In this document: one piece after another, positions 1 through 5,835 of the stretch
How positions within the stretch are numbered: position 1 is the stretch's first letter
Layout of the letters: each line of letters begins with the position of its first letter
Assembly (NCBI GenBank): GCA_937919295.1
Contig: CALFRX010000088.1
Span: forward strand, 1 to 15,663
Reading direction: 5' to 3'
Length of the DNA stretch: 15,663 nt
Source: an uncultured Peptococcaceae bacterium
Lineage (GTDB): Bacteria; Bacillota; Dehalobacteriia; UBA7702
The notes under the pieces: generated by a model
What the model was told of the DNA's origin: nothing
The model's input: only the letters and a program-made list of their open reading frames with translations
Databases searched by the model: none
Program-made: the position numbers and the translations under genes

Positions 1-45
1 GCTTGAAGAGAGTCGGTCAAAAATTTACTTGTTTTCGTAAATCCC

Positions 46-112
46 TAAGTTGAAATCCCTTTAGGAGTGGGTTTTTGTTTGGTGAATCGATATCGGAGGA
101 TTCGAAGTTCAT
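46..112. repeat. Diverged intergenic repeat, copy A
   Basis: This stretch matches 2328-2400 in the same orientation, with a few small gaps and substitutions. Shared blocks include GGGTTTTTGTTTGG, ATTCGAAGTTCAT and a TCGGAGG between them. The two copies flank recQ. Read on the minus strand, TTCGAATCC followed by a CTCCGA-like segment resembles the T-arm of a tRNA, but the flanking bases do not form a T stem. It may be a dispersed intergenic element or an old attachment-site remnant; the sequence alone does not decide. Confidence 0.6.
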
Positions 113-143
113 GCCCTTTAGAGTAAATCCCACCCACTCCGCC

Positions 144-179
144 AAATCATAACCACCCGTTGGACGGGTGTTATGATTT
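144..179. terminator. Long hairpin 3' of recQ
   Basis: AAATCATAACCACCCG (144-159) pairs with CGGGTGTTATGATTT (165-179) around a 5-nt loop, giving 15 pairs with a single bulged C. It lies 32 nt beyond the recQ stop. Neither side has a real T-tract, only a short ATTT on the minus side, so it may be a 3'-end-stabilising hairpin rather than a full intrinsic terminator. Confidence 0.45.
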
Positions 180-210
180 ACGATACAAAAGAACCTTTCG
201 GCGGTGCCGC

Positions 211-2070
211 TCAGGAAATTCCGTCGCCTTCTTCATAGGTTGCGATGGCTCCCAGAAAGGCTTCGCCGTAGCGGGCGGCTTTGACCTCGCCGACGCCGGA
301 AACTTCCAGGAATTCGTAGATGTTATGCGGCGCTTTGGACGCCATATCCGCCAGAGTGGCATTGGAAAAGATGATGTAGGCCGGCACCCCCTCTTCTTGC
401 GCCAGACGAGTGCGCAACGCTTTCAATGCGGTCAAAAGGCCGCTCTCTTCCGCGGCGTTTCGCTGCGTAAATTGTTTTTTGCCCTTTTTCTTCAGGCCTT
501 CAAGCGAAGGTGAAGGCGACGATTTCACCGGCATGGCCACTGTTTCGCCTTGAAAAAGCACCTTTGCCGACTGTTCTGTCAGCTCCAGCGTCGCGTATTG
601 AGGATTTGTGTAAAGATATCCTTCTCCGGCGAGGAATTCGATATATTCTCCGATTCGCGATCGCGACTCCTGCCGCATCAGGCCATAGGTAGAAAGCCCA
701 TCCAAGTTCAGTTCCAAGATGCGTTTGTCCTTACTGCCCCGCAGCACCTGCCCGATGAGGGTAGCGCCGACATAGTAGCCCAGCTGGTGCTTCACTCTGG
801 TGATACAGGATAAGATCATCTGGGCTTCAAGGGTGATGTCCGTCATCGTATAGGTACTCTTGCAATTTCCGCAGTTTTCACAGGGGTCTTCATGATTCTG
901 TCCAAAATAATCGAGGATATTGTTACGGAGGCAGCCGGTGGTTTTGCAGTAACCGGTCATCTGTTCCAAGCGCCGGTAATCCCGTTTTTTAACTTGAGCT
1001 TGCTCCGCAGCACTGAGTTCTTCGTTGTCACCGCTGTTTTGGATCAGAAACTTTGCGGTGGTAATATCCCCAGCGGCAAACAACAAGATGCAATCGGCTT
1101 TTTCGCCGTCTCTGCCGGCGCGGCCGGCCTCCTGATAATAGGCCTCCAAACTTTTCGGCATATTGTAATGGATGACGAAGCTGACGTTGGACTTATCGAT
1201 GCCCATGCCGAAAGCGTTGGTGGCCACCATCACAGGTTTGCGGTCGAATTGGAAGTCATCCTGGTTACGGCGGCGCTCCTCGTCGGATAAGCCGGCGTGA
1301 TAGCGCGTCGCCCCGATGCCATGCGCGTTTAGATCGTCTGAGACCCGTTCCACCGCTGCCCGGGTCGCACAGTAAACGATACCGCTTTTCCCGTAACGGG
1401 CACCGATCAGAGACCGCAGGGCGGTCATTTTGTTTTTCGGCCGCTGCACATCGAAGAATAGATTTGGCCTATCAAAGCCGGTGACGATACTTAGAGGAGC
1501 ATGTAATTTCAGAATGTCGATGATATCCTGGCGCACTTGAGCCGTGGCCGTGGCGGTAAAGGCGGACAAAACCGGCGGGGACGGCAGTTTTTCCAGAAAT
1601 TCGACGATTTTCAGATAGCTGGGGCGAAAATCCTGCCCCCATTGGGAAATACAATGGGCTTCATCCACGGCGACCAGTGAAATCTTCTGTTCCTGCATCA
1701 GCCTGACGAAACCGTCGCTGGCAAGGCGCTCCGGGGCAATGTAGACAATTTTATAGCTGTCTTCCCGCAACCGTTGATAGACGGCCTGAAGCTGTTTTAA
1801 AGTGAGGGAGCTGTTGATAAAGGCGGCCTTCACGCCGACACCTAAGAGCGCGGCCACTTGATCTTTCATCAATGAAATCAAAGGGGAAACCACCAGTGTG
1901 AGGCCGGGCATCAGCAAAGCCGGAATTTGATAGCAGAGGGACTTACCGCTGCCCGTGGGCATGACACCGAGGACGTCTCTGCCGGAGAGAATACCGTCGA
2001 TCAACGATTCCTGTCCAGGACGAAAGACGGTATGCCCGAAATACTGTTTTAATATTGAAAATTTATCCAT
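211..2070 (-). CDS. recQ: RecQ family ATP-dependent DNA helicase
   Basis: A 619-residue 3'-5' superfamily 2 DNA helicase of recombinational repair and stalled-fork processing, cytoplasmic. Walker A is at residues 40-44 (GSGKS), the DEAH box at 136-139, followed by the aromatic-rich loop ISQWGQDFRPSY that couples ATP hydrolysis to DNA binding. The second helicase lobe has the GRAGRDG motif near 316-322. Zinc-site cysteines C380, C397, C400 and C403 have the family spacing. An RQC winged helix spans about 408-510 and an HRDC domain about 542-613, after a Lys-rich linker. The full E. coli-like architecture is present. The ATG at 2070 has GGGGGAG just upstream. It is a single-gene unit; a convincing -35/-10 pair was not found in the region above it. 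Confidence 0.97.
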   Translation of the reverse strand: MDKFSILKQYFGHTVFRPGQESLIDGILSGRDVLGVMPTGSGKSLCYQIPALLMPGLTLVVSPLISLMKDQVAALLGVGVKAAFINSSLTLKQLQAVYQRLREDSYKIVYIAPERLASDGFVRLMQEQKISLVAVDEAHCISQWGQDFRPSYLKIVEFLEKLPSPPVLSAFTATATAQVRQDIIDILKLHAPLSIVTGFDRPNLFFDVQRPKNKMTALRSLIGARYGKSGIVYCATRAAVERVSDDLNAHGIGATRYHAGLSDEERRRNQDDFQFDRKPVMVATNAFGMGIDKSNVSFVIHYNMPKSLEAYYQEAGRAGRDGEKADCILLFAAGDITTAKFLIQNSGDNEELSAAEQAQVKKRDYRRLEQMTGYCKTTGCLRNNILDYFGQNHEDPCENCGNCKSTYTMTDITLEAQMILSCITRVKHQLGYYVGATLIGQVLRGSKDKRILELNLDGLSTYGLMRQESRSRIGEYIEFLAGEGYLYTNPQYATLELTEQSAKVLFQGETVAMPVKSSPSPSLEGLKKKGKKQFTQRNAAEESGLLTALKALRTRLAQEEGVPAYIIFSNATLADMASKAPHNIYEFLEVSGVGEVKAARYGEAFLGAIATYEEGDGIS

Positions 2071-2327
2071 ATCTCCCCCGGGATTTCAGATCATAAGCAC
2101 CCTATACATTGCTTTATTCATGATATTCCTATCGTTAAGCTTACCTTTAGGCAATCTAAATCAGAGTTAATGATACCACATTTTGACGAAAAACACCATA
2201 ATAATTCACAAATACTTGAAATATCCGTTTTATATCACCCGCTGCCATGATTGTGATACAAAATGTTCAACGTTTTGCCAAAGCGTAGTAACCACTGCGG
2301 GATACCTCGAAGAATTTATACATAACG

Positions 2328-2400
2328 CTTAGAGGATATTTCTTTTAGGGATGGGGTTTTTGTTTGGCGGAAACTGATTCGGAGGGATTCGAAGTTCATA
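2328..2400. repeat. Diverged intergenic repeat, copy B
   Basis: Second copy of the repeat at 46-112, in direct orientation. The best-preserved part runs from TTAGGG at 2345 through ATTCGAAGTTCAT ending at 2399. Upstream similarity (a CTWAG block about 20 nt earlier) is weaker. It ends about 65 nt before the MerR-type promoter and has no reading frame of its own. Confidence 0.6.
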
Positions 2401-2463
2401 TTCGTCAGTACAGGCACTCTTTCGCGGAAATTGACAGTTATGATAAAATATAAAAAATAGTTG

Positions 2464-2494
2464 TTGACTCTCCGGTAGCCGGAGAATGTAGAAT
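2464..2494 (+). promoter_or_regulatory. MerR-type promoter with operator dyad
   Basis: The -35 TTGACT (2464-2469) and the -10 TAGAAT (2489-2494) are separated by 19 bp, the over-long spacing typical of MerR-activated promoters. The spacer contains the perfect dyad CTCCGG-TAG-CCGGAG (2470-2484). Placed 30 nt before a MerR-family gene, this predicts autoregulation by DNA distortion, probably effector-dependent. Confidence 0.85.
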
Positions 2495-2523
2495 ATCACT
2501 ACGGAAGAAAGGCTGGTGATTTT

Positions 2524-3333
2524 ATGTATCGCATTGGTATGTTTTCAAAACTTGGCAGGGTTACCATCAAGACGCTGCATCATTACGATGAAGTGGGTTT
2601 GCTTGTACCTGCCCATGTAGACAAGGAAACCGGCTATCGTTATTACACGACAAGCCAGCTTTTTCGGCTTGGTGAAATTATGGCCCTGCGGCAGATGGGG
2701 TTTTCCATTCCCGAAGTATCCGCCCTTGTTGATGGCCACAACATCGCGGGGATACTAAAACAGCGCAAAGCCGAGCTTGAAAGCGAAGTACAGAATGTCA
2801 CCGACCAGCTCTTTCGACTCAATCACTACATTCAAGAACAGAAAGAGGGTCATATCATGAAATATCAAGCTGTTATCAAGGAAATCCCCGCTTTTACGGT
2901 ATACGCGGCACGATACACCATCCCCAATTATGCGGCGCTCAATGAAATTATGCCCGCCCTTGGTGAAAAAGTAAGCAGGGCAAATCCAGGCATTCAATGT
3001 GTAAAGCCGGGGTATTGCTTTAATGTTTATCTTGACGGCGAATATCGCGATACGGATATCAACGTAGAAATCTGTGAAGCCGTCACATGCCGCGGCAAAG
3101 ATGAAGATGGGGTCGTGTTCAAGGAAATCCCCGCCGTCAAAGTCGTTTCTGTGCTGCACCGCGGCGCTTATGAAGAAATAGGCGCCGCCTACGCCTATGC
3201 GGTGAGTTGGGCAGAGCAAAACGGATACCAAATCACCGATAATGCCCGGGAGAGCTATATTGACGGCATTTGGAACAAAGACAAAGTAGAGGATTGGCTC
3301 ACCGAAATCCAAGTACCGGTAAAAAAGAAATAA
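2524..3333 (+). CDS. MerR family regulator with GyrI-like effector domain
   Basis: A 269-residue transcription regulator built like BmrR. The N-terminal MerR winged helix (about 2-70) shows KTLHHYDEVGLL and TGYRYYTTSQL. A dimerisation helix follows (about 76-108), then a GyrI-like small-molecule-binding domain (about 112-266) ending in RESYIDGIWNK and the WLTEIQVPV strand usual in this family. The ATG is 5 nt after GGCTGG, with AAGAAAGG further up. No transporter or resistance gene lies next to it, so it may act only on itself here, with other targets elsewhere. The ligand cannot be told; the family commonly senses cationic lipophilic compounds. Confidence 0.93.
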   Translation: MYRIGMFSKLGRVTIKTLHHYDEVGLLVPAHVDKETGYRYYTTSQLFRLGEIMALRQMGFSIPEVSALVDGHNIAGILKQRKAELESEVQNVTDQLFRLNHYIQEQKEGHIMKYQAVIKEIPAFTVYAARYTIPNYAALNEIMPALGEKVSRANPGIQCVKPGYCFNVYLDGEYRDTDINVEICEAVTCRGKDEDGVVFKEIPAVKVVSVLHRGAYEEIGAAYAYAVSWAEQNGYQITDNARESYIDGIWNKDKVEDWLTEIQVPVKKK

Positions 3334-3349
3334 TGGTCAAAAGCAAAAG

Positions 3350-3386
3350 GGCTTGCCGCCTGGTTTTCCCAGATGGCAAGCCTTTA
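3350..3386. terminator. Bidirectional terminator between merR-type gene and DUF454 unit
   Basis: GGCTTGCC (3350-3357) pairs with GGCAAGCC (3375-3382), and an inner CTGG/CCAG pair extends the hairpin around a TTTTC loop. The plus-strand tail is only TTTAAGG; the minus-strand tail (CCCTTTTGCTTTT) is better. It probably closes both convergent units. Confidence 0.65.
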
Positions 3387-3474
3387 AGGTTGCTTCCATC
3401 GTTCTTTCGTCTATCTTTTTAGAGCCACTTCAAGCTGAGGAACAGTTTTACTTATCAGGTACGATTCCCTTGTT

Positions 3475-3543
3475 TTAAAGTTTCTTCTGTCGGCAATCGG
3501 GGCATAATCCTTCGAATTCCGCGGTTTTAAAAACACGTTTCAT
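3475..3543 (-). CDS. 22-codon frame with CPDC motif overlapping the DUF454 stop
   Basis: The frame reads M-K-R-V-F-K-T-A-E-F-E-G-L-C-P-D-C-R-Q-K-K-L and its ATG overlaps the DUF454 stop as AATGA, the classic arrangement for translational coupling. Its tail (EGLCPDCRQKK) resembles the C-terminal zinc-site end of Fur/PerR-type repressors, but nothing upstream encodes the rest of such a protein. It could be a small CxxC peptide, the stump of a lost gene, or chance. There is no separate ribosome site. Confidence 0.25.
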   Translation of the reverse strand: MKRVFKTAEFEGLCPDCRQKKL

Positions 3544-3926
3544 TCTGTTTCCCCTGTTTTCCTGTCTTTCGCTTTGGCCATACACAGAATATGAACCGTA
3601 ACAGCGATACCGATGAAGAAAAGCAGCAACGTAAGCCATAAGGTTTCAAGCAACACCATGGAAAGCAGCAGCATTCCCCAAAGCCAGCCCAAACTGAGAT
3701 AGACGGTTTTTCGAGTAAGACCCGCTCTGCACTGGTAGTTTTCCATATGCTCCCTAAAAAAGGGAATTTTCATAATCCGCGCTCGCATATGGGGCGACGA
3801 TGAAAAACATGCCATGGAAACCAGGACAAAAGGTGTTGTTGGCCATACGGGCAACAATAAACCAATGGCGCCCAACCCTAAAAATAAAAATCCGAGTCCC
3901 GTGAGGAGCATTGTTTTTAAGGACAT
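3540..3926 (-). CDS. DUF454 (YbaN-like) inner-membrane protein
   Basis: A 128-residue multi-pass membrane protein of the DUF454/YbaN family. The N-terminal hydrophobic hairpin (about 5-40) carries the family hallmark LLPVWPTTPFVLVSMACF, followed by a cytoplasmic stretch with basic residues (about 45-72) and two more membrane segments (about 73-112). The C-terminus is short and charged. The ATG at 3926 has GAGGTGAT seven nt upstream. Family function is unknown. A TATAAT-like -10 and a 6-1-6 palindrome sit just upstream. Apart from the overlapping 22-codon frame it stands alone. Confidence 0.9.
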   Translation of the reverse strand: MSLKTMLLTGLGFLFLGLGAIGLLLPVWPTTPFVLVSMACFSSSPHMRARIMKIPFFREHMENYQCRAGLTRKTVYLSLGWLWGMLLLSMVLLETLWLTLLLFFIGIAVTVHILCMAKAKDRKTGETE

Positions 3927-3945
3927 GTTATCACCTCAAATTGTG

Positions 3946-3967
3946 ATTAAGACTTAATACTATTATA
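3946..3967 (-). promoter_or_regulatory. Probable -10 and palindromic operator of the DUF454 gene
   Basis: On the minus strand a TATAAT (3962-3967) lies about 36 nt before the DUF454 start; a matching -35 is not clear. The perfect 6-1-6 palindrome ATTAAG-T-CTTAAT (3946-3958) covers the expected transcription start, a typical repressor position. The regulator is unknown; the AT-rich n-1-n form is also seen in Fur/PerR-type sites, but the bases differ from those consensuses. Confidence 0.4.
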
Positions 3968-4400
3968 TAACAGTAACAGAAAAATATAGTTTCAACAAAA
4001 AAACAGCATTTTCGATCAAAAAACCAGGTAATGACGACATCACTCCCGCCAAAACCTGGGAAAAAGTGGATTTCCCTTTGCCTGCCGTCTGCCAAGAAAA
4101 CCGGGATCGGCCATTTGAAACATACCAAGGGCATAAAGCCGTTGAAAAGTGCAGAAAATCCAAAAATCAAGAACGCCATAAGGGGTTCCCCGGCAAACCC
4201 AACCACCATAAATCCCCTGCGCCGCACCGCACGTCGTAAACCGGCAGAAGCGGCATTTTAAACAACGGCAACGAAAGATGGCATCCTTTAACGCTGATGG
4301 ATACCGCATCTCCTTTTTCCTCCCCTTTACCAAAAAACCGTGGGCATAGCGCTCTAAGGCAATGGATAGTGCTATCAAAAAAACAAAATGATGAATTTTT
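3968..4400 (-). pseudogene. Possible decayed multi-pass membrane protein gene
   Basis: The 524-nt gap before the spore-coat genes has no intact gene. On the minus strand, hydrophobic protein-like segments occur in succession in different frames: HFVFLIALSIALERYAHGF (about 4390-4335), MPLLPVYDVRCGAG (about 4256-4215), then VVGFAGEPLMAFLIFGF and NGFMPLVCFKWPIPVF (about 4209-4090), and VMSSLPGFLIENAVFLL near the end (about 4040-3990). That pattern fits a frameshifted gene, but no family is recognised and no ribosome site or start is clear. It may also be chance in T-rich sequence. Confidence 0.25.
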
Positions 4401-4450
4401 TTCGATGGACGGCGGATAATAAGTTCAAACAAAGGAAAGGAGTCATTTTT

Positions 4451-4636
4451 ATGTCTCAGCTTAATCAAATGGAATTGCAGAACCTTCGCCACCTCATCGG
4501 CGCCCACGAAACTGCCTATCAGAAAATGCAATCTTATGCCCAGCAATCTACCGATCCCCAAGTGAGAGCATATTTTCAGCAATCGGCACAAAGCGCAATG
4601 AGCACAAAACAAAAACTCATGTCTTTTTTAGGTTAA
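4451..4636 (+). CDS. Small spore-coat-associated helical protein
   Basis: A 61-residue, Gln-rich, all-helical protein (QMELQNLRHLIGAHETAYQK, then QDP-type turn and a second helix ending KQKLMSFLG). Its pattern is that of the short partner found next to CotF-like proteins in clostridial spore formers. The ATG at 4451 was chosen because AAAGGAAAGGAG precedes it by 8 nt; an in-frame ATG at 4388 has no ribosome site. It is followed 11 nt later by the CotF-family gene, so the two form an operon. Expected to act in the forespore-surrounding mother cell or on the coat surface, by family knowledge only. No clear sporulation-sigma promoter was identified. Confidence 0.85.
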   Translation: MSQLNQMELQNLRHLIGAHETAYQKMQSYAQQSTDPQVRAYFQQSAQSAMSTKQKLMSFLG

Positions 4637-4647
4637 GGAGGAAAAAA

Positions 4648-4944
4648 ATGTTACAAGAAAAAGAAATGGTGAATGACGCGTTGTCTGCTGCCAAAAGCGA
4701 ACTGACCGGCTATGCCAATGTCATTTCGGAATGCTCTAACCAACAATTAAGATCCACGATTCAGCAAATTCGCGATAATTGCGAAAATTCCCAATACGAA
4801 CTTTATCAGATTGCCAGCTCCAAAGGATATTATACCCCTGCGGCCCAAGCAAGTGATGCGGAAATTCAGGATGTAAGATCACAAGCCCAGCAATCCAGCC
4901 AGGGTTCAAGATCACAATCACGGCAAATGAACCAAATTGATTAA
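4648..4944 (+). CDS. CotF family spore coat protein
   Basis: A 98-residue CotF-like protein. The N-terminal two-thirds is a ferritin-like helical pair (QEKEMVNDALSAAKSELTGY, ECSNQQLRSTIQQIRDNCE, YELYQIASSKGYY) matching the CotF domain. The last 30 residues are low-complexity Gln/Ser (SQAQQSSQGSRSQSRQMNQ), common in coat proteins. A strong AAGGAGG lies 5 nt before the ATG and overlaps the stop of the preceding gene. Two cysteines (in SECSNQ and DNCENS) could take part in cross-linking. The unit ends at the hairpin at 4983-5027. Confidence 0.9.
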   Translation: MLQEKEMVNDALSAAKSELTGYANVISECSNQQLRSTIQQIRDNCENSQYELYQIASSKGYYTPAAQASDAEIQDVRSQAQQSSQGSRSQSRQMNQID

Positions 4945-4982
4945 CAATGAAAAGGGCTGCCCTGTTTAAGCAGTCCCGCAAA

Positions 4983-5030
4983 AAGAGCGTCGGTTTCTGA
5001 CAGAACATCAGAAACCGACGCTCTTTATTA
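4983..5030. terminator. Perfect 19-bp bidirectional terminator
   Basis: AAAGAGCGTCGGTTTCTGA (4983-5001) and its exact complement (5009-5027) enclose a 7-nt loop. On the plus strand it ends the coat operon (tail TTTATTAT); on the minus strand it ends the HAD gene (tail CTTTTTG). The right arm touches the HAD stop codon. Confidence 0.93.
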
Positions 5031-5498
5031 TGCTCTAAGCGTCGCCGTAATCCTTTGCGGATGCAGCAGCAGATTCAGAGCGTCCTCGCTGTTTTTTACG
5101 ATGATATCCGCTTTGGCAAAGGTCTTCACGGCGCAGCCCTCTTCGCCCATAATGAGTAAGGAAAGGGCGCAAATCTCAAACATGCCGGCGTCATTCACAC
5201 CGTTCCCCACACATACCGTCGTTTCCGCGCCGCGTTCCCGGACAAAGGCTCTTTTCTCCGCGGCACCGTTTTTACTGCTCAAAACGCGTACCTCGAGGCC
5301 GAGATCACCACATTCCTCCCGCACCGAACCGTAGGTATCAGCGGATAAAACATAGAGCTTGGCCTTAGCCTTTAGCTGTGCCAATAAGGGGACCAGGGAC
5401 GGCCGGAGCTTACCATCGGTGGCGAGGGTACCGTTAAAATCAAAAACAACGTGTTTGATGGCAAGCTCCCCCACACCGGGAATCGTTATGTTCAGCAT
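5028..5498 (-). CDS. HAD-superfamily protein (soluble P-type-ATPase-like, COG4087 type)
   Basis: A compact 156-residue HAD-fold protein without an obvious cap domain. Motif I is DFNGT (D20 nucleophile; the second acidic position is Asn22), motif II is S52 in LSADT, a motif III lysine is likely at K76 or K82, and motif IV is GNGVNDAGMF (98-107). This is the pattern of stand-alone proteins resembling the phosphorylation domain of P-type ATPases; Asn at the second motif-I position argues against an ordinary phosphatase. The ATG at 5498 follows AAAGGAGA. Its promoter at 5557-5585 is close to consensus. The substrate is unknown. Confidence 0.88.
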   Translation of the reverse strand: MLNITIPGVGELAIKHVVFDFNGTLATDGKLRPSLVPLLAQLKAKAKLYVLSADTYGSVREECGDLGLEVRVLSSKNGAAEKRAFVRERGAETTVCVGNGVNDAGMFEICALSLLIMGEEGCAVKTFAKADIIVKNSEDALNLLLHPQRITATLRA

Positions 5499-5556
5499 CG
5501 CATTTCTCCTTTGGTTTTAAAATCATTCCTGTGCCATGAACTTCGTTATGACATTC

Positions 5557-5585
5557 ATTATATTGTATTTTCATCATCATGGCAA
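5557..5585 (-). promoter_or_regulatory. Sigma-A promoter of the HAD gene
   Basis: On the minus strand, TTGCCA (5585-5580) and a perfect TATAAT (5562-5557) are separated by 17 bp. The expected start near 5550 leaves a leader of about 50 nt before the ATG at 5498. Confidence 0.8.
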
Positions 5586-5655
5586 GAGATCGCCAACCAT
5601 TCCTTCCTTACGGTTTTCAGCGTTACCGGAAAAAGCGAATATTAAGAAACGGGGA

Positions 5656-5684
5656 TTGACATACATCCCGCCTTGCGATATGAT
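5656..5684 (+). promoter_or_regulatory. Consensus sigma-A promoter of the DtxR-family gene
   Basis: TTGACA (5656-5661) and TATGAT (5679-5684) with a 17-bp spacer. The expected start is about 5690-5692, inside the palindrome that follows, and about 145 nt before the start codon. Confidence 0.85.
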
Positions 5685-5708
5685 AGTTATGGGCATATGC
5701 CAATAACT
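5685..5708. promoter_or_regulatory. 24-nt near-palindrome, candidate DtxR-family operator
   Basis: The arms AGTTAT (5685-5690) and ATAACT (5703-5708) enclose the perfect 10-nt palindrome GGCATATGCC (5692-5701). Only one symmetric pair of positions (5691/5702) breaks the symmetry. It starts right after the -10 and covers the predicted transcription start, the usual site for metal-dependent repressors of the DtxR/MntR class. The gene downstream encodes such a repressor, so autorepression is the simplest reading. Confidence 0.7.
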
Positions 5709-5821
5709 GTTGACGATAATACCGCAGAGAAATGCGGCAAACCCGAAGCTTGCGCCGGAAACCCCTTTGCGATCAGGTAATCCCTGTACTTTTTTGATAC
5801 CCGCGAGGCGCAAAGTTTTCC
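5709..5821 (+). ncRNA. Structured 5' leader with alternative pairings
   Basis: A leader of about 140 nt precedes the DtxR-family start. A CCGCA/TGCGG hairpin (5722-5737) comes first. After it two 7-bp pairings compete for the same strand: TTGCGCC (5750-5756) with GGCGCAA (5807-5813), or CTTTGCG (5765-5771) with CGCAAAG (5809-5815). Between them lies a short CAGG/CCTG hairpin (5774-5786) followed by six Ts (5790-5795). Mutually exclusive helices around a T-run and just before the ribosome site suggest a switch or attenuator. It does not match any riboswitch class I can recall. The pairing was read by eye, not folded. Confidence 0.4.
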
Positions 5822-5835
5822 AAGGAGAGGTCCTC

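Larger units (their letters stand above)
2071..2523. other. Gene-free region between recQ and merR-type gene
   Basis: No credible reading frame is present in this 453-nt stretch. It holds the recQ ribosome site, an imperfect dyad TTACCTTTAGGCAA (2141-2154) that recalls MntR/DtxR operators, repeat copy B (2328-2400), and the MerR-type promoter just before 2524. Much of 2155-2330 shows nothing recognisable. Confidence 0.6.

Noticed and set aside
46..112. Genuine tRNA gene in the repeat
   Set aside because: Only a T-loop-like TTCGAATCC is present on the minus strand; no T stem, anticodon arm or D arm can be drawn.
160..813. Open frames on the plus strand across the recQ 3' half
   Set aside because: They are antisense to a clear RecQ protein, have no ribosome sites and no recognisable domain.
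4031..4261. 76-codon plus-strand frame before the spore-coat genes
   Set aside because: Lys/Pro-rich composition is the antisense of the hydrophobic minus-strand frames; there is no ribosome site.
5534..5546. Third copy of the recQ-flanking repeat (CATGAACTTCG)
   Set aside because: Only 11 nt match, with no similarity on either side, so chance is likely.
5691..5835. Match of the DtxR-gene leader to a cyclic-di-GMP-I, yybP-ykoY (Mn), NiCo or cobalamin riboswitch
   Set aside because: Short shared words such as GGCAAACC occur, but the conserved cores of those classes (GGGACGCAAAGCC, GGGGAGUAG, GCCACUG) are absent.
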